Shown one piece after another: positions 20,948 to 29,322 of a stretch of DNA of 64,000 nt. The notes below the pieces were generated by a model. That model did no database searches and was not told the DNA's origin. It worked only from the letters and a program-made list of their open reading frames with translations. The position numbers were made by a program, and so were the translations under genes. How positions within the stretch are numbered: the stretch's first letter is position 1; each line of letters opens with the position of its first letter. Source of the DNA: Alkaliphilus transvaalensis ATCC 700919 (GTDB lineage Bacteria; Bacillota; Clostridia; Peptostreptococcales; Natronincolaceae). The stretch covers positions 61,472-125,471 of the forward strand of contig NZ_KK211288.1 in NCBI RefSeq assembly GCF_000621485.1, in the 5' to 3' direction.

Positions 20948-21125
20948 TGTAACTAGCCTGAGAGCTTCTACATGCATTCATGTATTTCACCTTCGGCGCC
21001 GATGTTACGGACTCTCCAGAGATCCATCAGATAACGATTCGGGGGCCTGAGAGTTTCTATAAAAAGTGGGCTCTTTCTATATTGCTCCTTCGGCTATCTT
21101 AATATTAAGATATCTCTCGCCATCC
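20948..21125 (-). promoter_or_regulatory. tandem glycine riboswitch
   Basis: Two aptamers in series on the minus strand. The first (about 21037-21125) has GGCGAGAG, GCCGAAGGAGCAA and ACTCTCAGGC. The second (about 20950-21025) has GGAGAGTCC, GGCGCCGAAGGTGAAA and CTCTCAGGC. This is the classical gcv-controlling arrangement, which in Gram-positives turns expression on when glycine is high. Confidence 0.97.
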
Positions 21126-21379
21126 TCATTTGGTCATTTTATATAATCAAGTAGATTTTAACATAATTCTAGCATAATTGACTGAAAACTTAAACAATAG
21201 TTAAAATATTAACCTTTTTTATTGTCAAATAAGTCCTATTTCATGTAGGTATTGTAAACACTATTACAATCTCCCCTTCTAGAATTTATTATGATTAAGC
21301 AAAATGAATGAGTATGAGCTTTTTTTTCAATATTTGTATAATTGTATATTTCTTCAATAGATTGTTTGTTATTTGACTA

Positions 21380-21595
21380 TCATTTTTTCTTATATTCTTC
21401 AGCTAAAATATGTTCTCCCATTTCTACTAACCTTCTTGTCATGGTACCTCCAAGACTTCCACCTATGAATCCCGAAGTTTTAGAGGTTAGTCCCCCTTTA
21501 TTTTGAGAACTATCAAATAACCGCATATCTTCTGCAATCTCTGCTTTAGCCCTCTCTAAAGCTTCCCTTGCCCGTGGATCGACTGGCTGTTTCAT
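21380..21595 (-). CDS. alpha/beta-type small acid-soluble spore protein
   Basis: A 71-residue DNA-protecting spore protein. It shows the two SASP signatures: the N-terminal ALERAKAEIAEDM around the germination-protease-type region, and the C-terminal GGTMTRRLVEMGEHIL. The ATG at 21595 has AGGAGG seven bases upstream; a second ATG six bases earlier overlaps that site. It shows that the organism forms endospores. Expression is expected in the forespore under sigma G, although no clear sigma G promoter was identified. Confidence 0.9.
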   Translation of the reverse strand: MKQPVDPRAREALERAKAEIAEDMRLFDSSQNKGGLTSKTSGFIGGSLGGTMTRRLVEMGEHILAEEYKKK

Positions 21596-21692
21596 TTTCA
21601 TTCCTCCTAATTAGCGTATAGATTAGTCTGTTATTTTATTTCTTTTTTTTCACCCTTTGAGTCTATTTTTCCCTTTGAAGACTTTAATATTC

Positions 21693-22412
21693 TTAAGAGT
21701 AAATAGCATATTCAACAGCCTTTTTTGCTAATATATCTAATGGGTCTACAATTTTAATGTCCATGTCTAATTCCTGTAAAACATCGACAGTTAGCAGTTT
21801 ATTAAAATAAACCGATAGCTCTGTACATCCCAATATAACGATGTTACATTCATTGTTCTTACAATATTTTAAGATACTTATCATCTCTTTTTGCCTATAA
21901 TCAAGATTCCCCCTCTTAACTTGATAGATAATATCAAATAATCTATTTTTTTGGTCATCCTTTAGATTAAGTATATTAATTCCCTTTAATTTAAGTATAT
22001 TATCATATATCTTTGTATGGTAGGTACCCAAAGTAGCTAATAGAGCCACTTTCCTTCCATACAAATTGTGATTTACCAACTCTTCAGTCGTTGATTTAAG
22101 CATACTAATTATGGGGATTGAGATCTCTTTTTTTATCTCATTGCAAAAGTAATGGGCTGTATTGCAAGGTATCACAATACAGTTTGCCCCCATTTTTTCT
22201 AACCTTTTTGCAGAAAAAATTAATTGATCTACGGGACTTGTTCCTTTCCCTAATATAAATGCTGTACGGTCTGGGATAAGAACATTATTATCGATTAGAA
22301 TCGGGATATGATCCTGGTCCTTTTCTGCAGGGGTATATTTTATGATTTTATCAAATAAAAGGACTGTGGCTTCTGGTCCCATACCTCCTAGAATTCCAAT
22401 TACCTTTTTCAT
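21693..22412 (-). CDS. aspartate/glutamate racemase family protein
   Basis: A cofactor-independent amino-acid racemase of 239 residues. It starts MKKVIGILGGMGPEATVLLF and carries both catalytic cysteines, in VIPCNTAHYF and ILGCTELSVYF. Aspartate racemase is the most likely activity. The gene starts 44 bases after the DAACS symporter, suggesting that acidic amino acids taken up by the symporter are racemised. GAGGTG precedes the ATG. Confidence 0.9.
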   Translation of the reverse strand: MKKVIGILGGMGPEATVLLFDKIIKYTPAEKDQDHIPILIDNNVLIPDRTAFILGKGTSPVDQLIFSAKRLEKMGANCIVIPCNTAHYFCNEIKKEISIPIISMLKSTTEELVNHNLYGRKVALLATLGTYHTKIYDNILKLKGINILNLKDDQKNRLFDIIYQVKRGNLDYRQKEMISILKYCKNNECNIVILGCTELSVYFNKLLTVDVLQELDMDIKIVDPLDILAKKAVEYAIYS

Positions 22413-22456
22413 AGATCACCTCTAATAATAATATGCTGGCTTTCACCAGCTTAAAT

Positions 22457-23677
22457 TTATTTTGACCCGACTTTTACTTCTATGTCTTTTAATTCTCCTT
22501 CTGTAGCTGCAATGGCTACAGCAACTGCACCATCTCCAACTACATTCACTGTTGTTCTTGCCATATCTAATATTCGATCAATACCTGCTATTAATGCTGA
22601 GCCTTCTAATGGTAACCCTACCGAAGTGAGGACCATTGTAAGCATGATAAAACCAGCCCCAGGCACTCCAGCTGTTCCAATTGAAGCTAATGTTGCTGTT
22701 AAAACAATACTTACTTGTTGTGCAATCGTTAAATCGATACCATATATTTGTGCAACAAAGAGGGCACAAATACCCTGATAAAGAGCGGTACCATCCATAT
22801 TAATTGTTGCCCCTAAAGGCAATACAAAACTTGCTACTGAATTGGATACCCCTAAATTTTCTTTTACAGATTTAATTGTAACAGGTAATGTTCCTGCACT
22901 ACTGGCAGTACTAAAAGCTACAGTTGCAGCCGGTGAAATACCTTTAAAAAACTTTAATGGGTTCATATTAGCTACTAACTTTACGATGGAAGAATAAACT
23001 AATAGACTATGAATGACTACCCCCACATATACCGCAATAACCACTTTCCCTAAAGGTAGTAATACACTAGGACCATTTTGTGCGACAACTGGCGTAATTA
23101 ATGCAAAAACGCCATAGGGAGCTAAGTTCATGATTAGAGCAGTTAATTTATACATTACTTCTGCTAAACTATCAAAGAAACTTAATAGTGGTCTCCCCTT
23201 TTCTCCGATGGAAGTAATTCCGATTCCAATAAATATTGCAAAAGAAATTATTTGTAACATACTGGCATCTACAAGGGCCTTTAGAGGATTACTAGGAATT
23301 ATGTTTAGTAGTGTTTCTACTAGAGGCGGTGCCTGCCTTGCTTCTACGGTAACCCCCTCCAATAGTAATAATCCTGCTCCTGGCTTAAAAACATTACCAA
23401 GTATCAGTCCGATTATAACAGCAACTGCTGTTGTAGCTAAATAAAAGACTATCGTTTTTCCCCCTACCCGCCCTAGTTTCTTTAAATCTCCCATACTGGC
23501 GGCTCCTACAACTAAAGAAGATAAAACTAAGGGCACGATAATCATTCTTATTAAGTTTAGGAATAGAGTTCCGAAGGGTGCAATATAAGTTACAGCCACC
23601 TGAGGTGCTCCCCCCAAAACTAAACCAAGTATAACTCCTGCAACTAAACCGATTAATATTTTCGTTGTTAGTTTCAT
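22457..23677 (-). CDS. dicarboxylate/amino acid:cation symporter (DAACS family)
   Basis: A membrane protein of 406 residues with multiple hydrophobic segments and the re-entrant loop signatures of glutamate/aspartate transporters: a serine-rich stretch FSTASSAGTLPVT, then NMDGTALYQG (the TM7 sodium site) and ATLASIGTAGVPGAGFIML (HP2). Imports glutamate, aspartate or C4-dicarboxylates with sodium or protons. It heads a two-gene unit with the racemase. Confidence 0.94.
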   Translation of the reverse strand: MKLTTKILIGLVAGVILGLVLGGAPQVAVTYIAPFGTLFLNLIRMIIVPLVLSSLVVGAASMGDLKKLGRVGGKTIVFYLATTAVAVIIGLILGNVFKPGAGLLLLEGVTVEARQAPPLVETLLNIIPSNPLKALVDASMLQIISFAIFIGIGITSIGEKGRPLLSFFDSLAEVMYKLTALIMNLAPYGVFALITPVVAQNGPSVLLPLGKVVIAVYVGVVIHSLLVYSSIVKLVANMNPLKFFKGISPAATVAFSTASSAGTLPVTIKSVKENLGVSNSVASFVLPLGATINMDGTALYQGICALFVAQIYGIDLTIAQQVSIVLTATLASIGTAGVPGAGFIMLTMVLTSVGLPLEGSALIAGIDRILDMARTTVNVVGDGAVAVAIAATEGELKDIEVKVGSK

Positions 23678-23779
23678 AATAGACCCCCTTTATTTTCATT
23701 CATTAATAAATTATTCATAAAATAGGGAAATATTATATTAACTTTTCATAAAATTCAGTTAATTTACAAAAAATAAAAA

Positions 23780-23810
23780 ACCATAGGAAATCAAAGGCTA
23801 TCCCTATGGT
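23780..23810 (-). terminator. terminator after small SHOCT-like gene
   Basis: ACCATAGG/CCTATGGT stem followed by TTTTTTA on the minus strand. Confidence 0.85.
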
Positions 23811-23853
23811 CTCAAGAAAATCTATAATTTAATTTTAAAGCAGCTCTACTGCC

Positions 23854-24018
23854 TTATAGATTTATTTTATCTTGTAGAAACTTTTTCTTTAATTCAACAT
23901 GCCTTTGATATTCTTCTTCTGAGGTAATCCCCTGTTCCCTCATCTTATCCAGCATGTCAATCATCTTGATACAAAGCACTTTCAATTCTACCTCAATTTG
24001 TTCAGATCTCTTTTCCAT
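23854..24018 (-). CDS. small SHOCT-like protein
   Basis: A 54-residue charged, helical protein with GGAGG upstream of the ATG and its own terminator. The segment MLDKMREQGITSEEEYQRH followed by VELKKKFLQ resembles the short SHOCT motif (leucine-rich helix, G-I-T-x-E-E-[FY], Lys-rich helix), usually found at protein C-termini in oligomerisation roles. Here it stands alone. No function can be assigned. Confidence 0.7.
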   Translation of the reverse strand: MEKRSEQIEVELKVLCIKMIDMLDKMREQGITSEEEYQRHVELKKKFLQDKINL

Positions 24019-24362
24019 TTTTTAACCTCCAAAGTAAATCTTCTAAACGAAATAAATGGCCTGACCCTCAAGAATGATATTTCCGAAAATTTTATGTATT
24101 TTTACATTCTGCATAATTACATTCTGCAAAACTTTTAGAATTCCTGTAAAAAGTAGATATTTTTTCGTCGACAAATTTTGCAATAAATCAATACAAGTAA
24201 ATTTATACAAATAATTATAGCCACCTTTTATAATATTTATATAGTATCAGATGAAAAACCCTAAATATAGATATTGAAATTTACAGATTTTTACACAATT
24301 CCTGAATATTTATAAACATAAACGCTTAAATATTTTTTTAAATAAAAGTCTATCCTTCCATC
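24019..24362. other. intergenic region, no gene seen
   Basis: AT-rich spacer between the sensor kinase end and the small SHOCT-like gene. A TTTGTCGAC sequence on the minus strand near 24167-24175 is Spo0A-box-like. No terminator for the kinase gene was recognised. Confidence 0.4.
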
Positions 24363-26162
24363 TTAGATAGAATATATATCTGAAAACTCAATTTTTATGG
24401 ATTCTACTGATGTACTCTTATGTTCATCTATTGGGTGATTATTGGCTGGAATGTCATCTTGAGTTGGCAATACAATAATAAATTCACTTCCAATCCCATA
24501 TTCGCTTTTTACTGTGATTGTTCCTCCATGCATACTTACTAAGGATTTAACCAAAGACAAACCAATTCCACTACCTTCATGTCTTCTGTTAAGCAGCTTA
24601 TCTGCCTGGCGGAATCTTTCAAAAATAACCTCTAATTTATCTTTGGGAATCCCCTGCCCCTCATCCTTCACTGAAATAACGATTTGTTCTCCTTGATCCC
24701 ACAAATTAATAGTAATCTCATTATCTGCCTTAGAAAACTTAATTGCATTTGATAAAAGATTTAACATGATTCGTTCCATTGCATTGGGGTCTACTAAAAT
24801 AAATTTTTCTTCAACATTAGTATCAAAAACCAACGTAATATTTTTATTCTTCATGTACTCAGCCACCGACATAGAAATATCCTCTATTACACTTACAATG
24901 TTGCACCTTTGCATTTCTAAATTAAAGTAACCTGCATCAATTTTAGTAATATCGATTAAGTTATTGGATAGTTTGATCATCCTACTACAATTCTGTCTTA
25001 AAACCTTCATTCTTTTGTTTAGGTTCTCTGTAGGGATTTGGTCATGATCCTTAGACTCTATTTCCATAATTTGCACAGTGCTATAGATTAAGTTTAAGGG
25101 TGTCTTTAGTTCATGGGACAAATTTGCAAAGAACTCTGTTTTTAATTGATCATACTGGACAATTTCTTCCACCAATTTCTTTTCTTGTTTTACTATTTCC
25201 TCTAACCGCTCGGCTCTACGTATGCTGGATATATCTCTTATAACGTTTATAATAAATAATTCTCCTACAGATGTAAAGGCTATTGACCTAATCTCTACAG
25301 ACAATTCTTTACCATCCTTCAGAACAATTTGATGTTCTACAGAAGTACCATCAATCTTACCCTGAACAAAGTCTTCAACTATACAGGTAATTTGCTTCAT
25401 CTGTTCTTTATTTTCAATTTCATTAAACTGACCTACACCAGCATTAGGGATAAGTCCCATCAATTCTGCTGCAGCAGTATTGGCTAATACAACTTTATTA
25501 TTTCGATAAACTAAGACCCCGTCTGGAAGTAACTCTACTAATTTCTTATACCTCTCTTCACTAATGCGTAGGGTTTTTTCTGCCTTTTTAGTTTTATTAA
25601 AATCATTTATAATTGCCACGATACAAATTAATGTAAATGTAGAAAATAATATCATATTAAAAGTGATGATCAACCACTCTGTTAGTTGGAGGTCTAATGT
25701 AGATCCCATTAAAAGATATTTTAATAGACTATAGCTAAAGAAGGCTTTTAAAATTCGCTTTACTTTAATCGTTTTAAAGGGGTTAGATTGATCTTGCCCC
25801 ATTGCAAAGATTGACCCTACCATTGCAGGAAGTATAATTCCTTGAAAAATTCCATGGAAGGCTCCCACCGCACCTGCATTCCAGCGAAATAATGCCGGTG
25901 CAATCATAGAAACTAGGCCTACTTTCCACCCTAAAGTATAACTAATAAAAAATATTGGAACACTTCGCAAGTCAAATATGTAGCCTGTAAGCTTAAATGG
26001 ATTAAACATGGTAAGTATCGATAAAGTACTTGCTAATATAACAGCCACCACTAACCAAATTTCTTTCTTTACTTTACTTTCTACGAAAAACACTTGTAGT
26101 TTAATGTAAATGAAAGTAAATGTTACTATAAGCGTTGTATTTTGTAAAAAAATCGTCAACAA
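24363..26162 (-). CDS. membrane sensor histidine kinase (5TMR-like/PAS/HisKA)
   Basis: A 599-residue sensor kinase. The N-terminal 190 residues hold about six hydrophobic segments with an internal GWKVGLVSMIAPALFRW stretch, like the 5TMR-LYT class of sensors. A PAS domain follows (about 205-320), then HisKA with the phosphoaccepting His in FFANLSHELKTPLNLI and a HATPase domain (NLLSNAIKFSK, DEGQGIPKDKL, GSGIGLSLVKSLVSMHGG). The start is TTG TTG after GGGAG. No response regulator gene is adjacent, so it is an orphan kinase; in clostridia such kinases often feed Spo0A, which is only a suggestion here. Confidence 0.9.
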   Translation of the reverse strand: MLTIFLQNTTLIVTFTFIYIKLQVFFVESKVKKEIWLVVAVILASTLSILTMFNPFKLTGYIFDLRSVPIFFISYTLGWKVGLVSMIAPALFRWNAGAVGAFHGIFQGIILPAMVGSIFAMGQDQSNPFKTIKVKRILKAFFSYSLLKYLLMGSTLDLQLTEWLIITFNMILFSTFTLICIVAIINDFNKTKKAEKTLRISEERYKKLVELLPDGVLVYRNNKVVLANTAAAELMGLIPNAGVGQFNEIENKEQMKQITCIVEDFVQGKIDGTSVEHQIVLKDGKELSVEIRSIAFTSVGELFIINVIRDISSIRRAERLEEIVKQEKKLVEEIVQYDQLKTEFFANLSHELKTPLNLIYSTVQIMEIESKDHDQIPTENLNKRMKVLRQNCSRMIKLSNNLIDITKIDAGYFNLEMQRCNIVSVIEDISMSVAEYMKNKNITLVFDTNVEEKFILVDPNAMERIMLNLLSNAIKFSKADNEITINLWDQGEQIVISVKDEGQGIPKDKLEVIFERFRQADKLLNRRHEGSGIGLSLVKSLVSMHGGTITVKSEYGIGSEFIIVLPTQDDIPANNHPIDEHKSTSVESIKIEFSDIYSI

Positions 26163-26406
26163 AATCTCCCACCAACCATTCCTGTGTATTAAATTTTAGC
26201 TACTATTCTAAAACTATTTTAGAAGCTGAACTGTTTTTTAATTTTACCCTTGAGTTTATATTATATCATCTATTAACAATTTCCTACATTTTTCTTGATA
26301 TTTTTTTTTCCATTTTTTCCTTTTTATAAATTTTTAAAGAAGACAAATCTGATCCAACAATTACCTCATTTAGGTTTACATTTTTCCTCTACCTCCACTT
26401 TTATGT

Positions 26407-26445
26407 AATATGAAAGGCTTTTAACCGGTTATTGTTTTTCATATT
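26407..26445 (+). promoter_or_regulatory. leader hairpin upstream of first M15 peptidase
   Basis: AATATGAAA pairs with TTTCATATT (9 bp), enclosing the palindrome TAACCGGTTA (26422-26431). A hairpin of the same outline but changed sequence precedes the second copy. Confidence 0.55.
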
Positions 26446-26467
26446 AAAATTAAAAGGAGGAGATTTT

Positions 26468-27097
26468 ATGGCTAGAACTTTAAGACGAGGTGATTCTGGT
26501 AGTGATGTAAGAGAGCTTCAAATAAAGGTTGCTGGTTGGGCAGCCGACGGAGTTCAACAAACTTTTGTAGGTATTGATGGATCTTTTGGAGCCCAAACTG
26601 AAGCTGCTGTAAAGAGATTTCAAAGTTCCTATGGTTTAACTGTTGACGGTATTGTTGGCCCTCAAACCCATGCTCAGTTAGACTGGTTAACATCTTCTGA
26701 TGGATCTACTAGACATTTTAGTTGGAGTGAGTTCCGTTGTAAAGGGAATGGTAGCTTTTCGGGAGGTAAGGTAGGTGCCGCTACAGTACAAGAAAACGTA
26801 AGGAGATTAATGTGGAAACTTGAAGCTTTAAGACGTAAGGCTGGTAATAACCCCGTTACCATAACTTCAGGCTTTAGAAGTACTTCCCATAATGCTAGTG
26901 TTGGTGGGACAAGTAACAGTATGCATCTTTATGGCATTGCGGCAGATTTAAGAGTTGCCAATAGAACAGTAGTCCAAGTTAATAACATTGCTAGAACATG
27001 TGGTTTTAGTGGGATGTATAACATGAGTACAGCCGTTCATCTGGACAGCCGTGTTGAATATTCTTATGGTTCACAGTCTTGGTGGTGGAATTACTAG
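26468..27097 (+). CDS. peptidoglycan-binding M15 peptidase, copy 1
   Basis: A 209-residue protein with an N-terminal PG_binding_1 domain (about 1-75, GDSGSDVRELQ, VDGIVGPQTHAQLDW) and a C-terminal M15-type zinc peptidase domain (about 85-209). Zinc-site residues are seen in SMHLYGIAADLRV (HX6D) and AVHLDSR. No signal peptide is apparent. It likely acts as a D,D- or L,D-endopeptidase on peptidoglycan stem peptides. The ATG at 26468 is used because AAAGGAGGA lies just upstream; the frame extends further 5' without support. It is nearly identical in layout to the next gene. Confidence 0.9.
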   Translation: MARTLRRGDSGSDVRELQIKVAGWAADGVQQTFVGIDGSFGAQTEAAVKRFQSSYGLTVDGIVGPQTHAQLDWLTSSDGSTRHFSWSEFRCKGNGSFSGGKVGAATVQENVRRLMWKLEALRRKAGNNPVTITSGFRSTSHNASVGGTSNSMHLYGIAADLRVANRTVVQVNNIARTCGFSGMYNMSTAVHLDSRVEYSYGSQSWWWNY

Positions 27098-27118
27098 TTT
27101 ATTGATCACTTAAGATGA

Positions 27119-27165
27119 TATTCTCCCCCTGATTCTCTTTTATAGAGGGTTGGGGGGAATTATTT
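27119..27165 (+). terminator. terminator after first M15 peptidase
   Basis: ATTCTCCCCC pairs with GGGGGGAAT, followed by TATTTTTTCT. Confidence 0.85.
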
Positions 27166-27222
27166 TTTCTAATTAATAGCTTACAAGTTTACATTTTATA
27201 TCCCTATGTTCTTTTTATTAAT

Positions 27223-27255
27223 ATGAAGAGCCCTTAACCAATTAGGTGCTTTCAT
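27223..27255 (+). promoter_or_regulatory. leader hairpin upstream of second M15 peptidase
   Basis: ATGAAGAGC pairs with GCTTTCAT with a one-base bulge, and the inner CCTTAA pairs with TTAGG around CCAA. Position and outline match the hairpin upstream of copy 1, with the TTAACC core kept. Confidence 0.5.
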
Positions 27256-27281
27256 AAAAAAAATTAAGGAGGAGATTTAAA

Positions 27282-27911
27282 ATGGCAAGGACATTAAGAG
27301 TTGGAGATTCAGGTGATGATGTAAGGGAATTACAGATTAAGGTTGCTGGTTGGGCGGCCGACAGTGCTCAACAAACTTATGTAGGTATTGATGGATCTTT
27401 TGGTGCTCAGACAGAAGCTGCTGTAAAACGCTTTCAGAGCTCCTACGGTTTGACTGTAGATGGTGTTGTTGGCCCTCAAACCCACGCCCAGTTAGACTGG
27501 CTAACAGCTGCCGATGGGTCTACAAGACATTTTAACTGGAGTGAGTTTCAGTCTAAAGATGGCAGTGGTTTTTCTGGTGGAAAGGTAAGTGCTGCCCAAA
27601 CAAAAGAAAACGTTAGACGTCTTATGTGGAAGCTTGAAGCCTTAAGACGAAAGGCTGGCAACAACCCTGTTACCATTACATCTGGCTTTAGAAGCATTAG
27701 CCACAATGCCAGTGTTGGGGGAGCTAGTAATAGTATGCACGTATATGGTATCGCGGCAGATTTAGCTGTTGCCAACAGAACGGTTACTCAAGTTAATAAT
27801 ATCGCTAGAACATGTGGTTTTAGCGGCATGTATAATATGGCTACCGCAGTGCATATGGATAGTCGTATCGAATATCCCTATGGTTCTCAGTCTTGGTGGT
27901 GGAATTATTAA
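27282..27911 (+). CDS. peptidoglycan-binding M15 peptidase, copy 2
   Basis: A 209-residue tandem paralogue of the preceding gene with the same PG_binding_1 plus M15 layout; zinc-site residues are in SMHVYGIAADLAV and AVHMDSR. The two differ at scattered positions, mainly in the linker (for example RCKGNG versus QSKDGSG), and at many silent codon positions, so the duplication is not recent. AAGGAGGA precedes the ATG. Each copy has its own leader and terminator, so they are separately transcribed. Confidence 0.9.
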   Translation: MARTLRVGDSGDDVRELQIKVAGWAADSAQQTYVGIDGSFGAQTEAAVKRFQSSYGLTVDGVVGPQTHAQLDWLTAADGSTRHFNWSEFQSKDGSGFSGGKVSAAQTKENVRRLMWKLEALRRKAGNNPVTITSGFRSISHNASVGGASNSMHVYGIAADLAVANRTVTQVNNIARTCGFSGMYNMATAVHMDSRIEYPYGSQSWWWNY

Positions 27912-27972
27912 TGGTTAAAGATCTTAAACCCATAAAATATGCAAAGATCTAACCTCTAATCTTTAATACAAA

Positions 27973-28016
27973 AAAGCTCGTAATAGTATAATTTATACCA
28001 CTACGAGCTTTTATAT
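27973..28016. terminator. bidirectional terminator between M15 copy 2 and tRNA array
   Basis: AAAAGCTCGTA and TACGAGCTTTT form a long stem with T runs on both strands. It ends the plus-strand peptidase transcript and the minus-strand tRNA transcript. Confidence 0.85.
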
Positions 28017-28020
28017 GTTT

Positions 28021-28097
28021 TGGCGCGCCCTGAGGGACTCGAACCCCCAACCTTCAGATTCGAAGTCTGCAACTCTATCCGATTGAGCTAAGGGCGC
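28021..28097 (-). tRNA. tRNA-Arg (TCG)
   Basis: Cloverleaf with acceptor GCGCCCT/AGGGCGC, anticodon loop CTTCGAA (TCG), T loop GTTCGAGTC and encoded CCA. The last gene of a seven-tRNA array. The first anticodon-stem pair is a G/A mismatch. Confidence 0.95.
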
Positions 28098-28107
28098 TCA
28101 AAAAAAA

Positions 28108-28184
28108 TGGCGTGTCCACAGGGATTCGAACCCCGGACAACCGGCTTAGAAGGCCGGTGCTCTATCCAGCTGAGCTATGGACAC
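28108..28184 (-). tRNA. tRNA-Arg (TCT), second copy
   Basis: Acceptor GTGTCCA/TGGACAC, anticodon loop CTTCTAA (TCT), encoded CCA. Identical in sequence to the copy at 28459-28535. Confidence 0.96.
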
Positions 28185-28193
28185 ACATAAATT

Positions 28194-28268
28194 TGGAGCG
28201 GAAGACGGGATTTGAACCCGCGACCCTCGCCTTGGCAAGGCGATGCTCTACCACTGAGCCACTTCCGC
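28194..28268 (-). tRNA. tRNA-Gly (GCC)
   Basis: Acceptor GCGGAAG/CTTCCGC, anticodon loop TTGCCAA (GCC), encoded CCA. Confidence 0.96.
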
Positions 28269-28277
28269 ATATTTAAA

Positions 28278-28353
28278 TGGCTGGGATAGCAGGACTCGAA
28301 CCTGCGGATGACGGAGTCAAAGTCCGTTGCCTTACCGACTTGGCTATATCCCA
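28278..28353 (-). tRNA. tRNA-Gln (TTG)
   Basis: Acceptor TGGGATA/TATCCCA, anticodon loop CTTTGAC (TTG), encoded CCA. Confidence 0.96.
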
Positions 28354-28363
28354 ATAATAAAAA

Positions 28364-28440
28364 TGGGGTGGATGATGGGATTCGAACCCACGCATGCAGG
28401 AGCCACAATCCTGTGTCTTAACCGCTTGACTACATCCACC
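28364..28440 (-). tRNA. tRNA-His (GTG)
   Basis: Acceptor GTGGATG/CATCCAC with the extra 5' G opposite C73 that is specific to tRNA-His; anticodon loop TTGTGGC (GTG); encoded CCA. Confidence 0.96.
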
Positions 28441-28458
28441 ATATTTTATAATAAAATG

Positions 28459-28535
28459 TGGCGTGTCCACAGGGATTCGAACCCCGGACAACCGGCTTAG
28501 AAGGCCGGTGCTCTATCCAGCTGAGCTATGGACAC
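28459..28535 (-). tRNA. tRNA-Arg (TCT), first copy
   Basis: Same sequence as the copy at 28108-28184; anticodon loop CTTCTAA (TCT), encoded CCA. Confidence 0.96.
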
Positions 28536-28544
28536 ACATTTTTT

Positions 28545-28618
28545 TGGAGCGGGTGAAGGGAATCGAACCCTCGCGGTCAGCTTGGAAGGCTGAAGTTCTA
28601 CCACTGAACTACACCCGC
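28545..28618 (-). tRNA. tRNA-Gly (TCC)
   Basis: Acceptor GCGGGTG/CACCCGC, anticodon loop CTTCCAA (TCC), encoded CCA. The first gene of the array. Confidence 0.96.
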
Positions 28619-28653
28619 ATAGTCGCAGAAATATTTTTTCCTGACATTTAATA

Positions 28654-28682
28654 ATTTTATCACCATCTCAGGATTATGTCAA
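28654..28682 (-). promoter_or_regulatory. promoter of the tRNA array
   Basis: TTGACA (28677-28682), 17-nt spacer, TAAAAT (28654-28659), 36 bases before tRNA-Gly. Confidence 0.8.
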
Positions 28683-28851
28683 GTAAATTCTGTATCTAAC
28701 TTCCTTAACTTCTTATCCTATCGAAGGGACGAAATTCATTATATAAAATTTTTGGTGGATGGTCAATACAATTCATTCCCCAATAGATATGATTTACTCA
28801 TCATAAGATTATTATACTCTATAATCCTTAATTTCTCTTCATTTTTTATCT

Positions 28852-29319
28852 TTATTCAAATTCAATAAAACTAACTTTTATTTCTTCTTCAATTTCTACA
28901 ATGGCTAAGCTACGTTTCGAACCTCCTCGAGGCTCTGAAATGCTACCAGGATTAAGTAGAATCATATCCTCTTCCTTGCCATAACAAGGTACATGACTAT
29001 GTCCAAAAATGACAAGATCAGCCCCAATTTCCTTTCCACGATAAAAAATAGTATGGAGATTACTTTTTACATTATACTGATGACCATGACAAAGGAAGAC
29101 ACGATTACCATTTATTTCTTCGATAATTTCTGCCTCTCCTTTTGCGTCACAGTTTCCCCTAACACCCAAAGCCTTAATGTTGTACTTCCTCTGTATATAT
29201 TCTAAATCTGAAAAATGGTCTCCTGTATGAATTACTAATTCTATCCCTTCTAAAGTCTTCATAGCCTCGTCTATATATTGCAATTTGCCATGACTATCCC
29301 CAACGACTGCAATCTTCAC
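28852..29319 (-). CDS. YfcE/MJ0936-type metallophosphoesterase
   Basis: A 155-residue single-domain phosphodiesterase with all motifs of the calcineurin-like fold: GDSHG, HTGDHFSD, GVRGNCD, FLCHGHQY and FGHSHVP. The in vivo substrate is unknown. The GTG start at 29319 has AGGAGG ten bases upstream and lies three bases after the rdgB stop. It is the third gene of rph-rdgB-phosphoesterase, a common clostridial order. Confidence 0.92.
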   Translation of the reverse strand: MKIAVVGDSHGKLQYIDEAMKTLEGIELVIHTGDHFSDLEYIQRKYNIKALGVRGNCDAKGEAEIIEEINGNRVFLCHGHQYNVKSNLHTIFYRGKEIGADLVIFGHSHVPCYGKEEDMILLNPGSISEPRGGSKRSLAIVEIEEEIKVSFIEFE

Positions 29320-29322
29320 CCT

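Noticed and set aside
26468..27911. Prophage lysin module
   Set aside because: No holin, structural or integrase genes nearby; both copies have their own terminators in a chromosomal context.
28175..28651. Several frames across the tRNA array
   Set aside because: They lie on tRNA genes with clear cloverleaf sequences.
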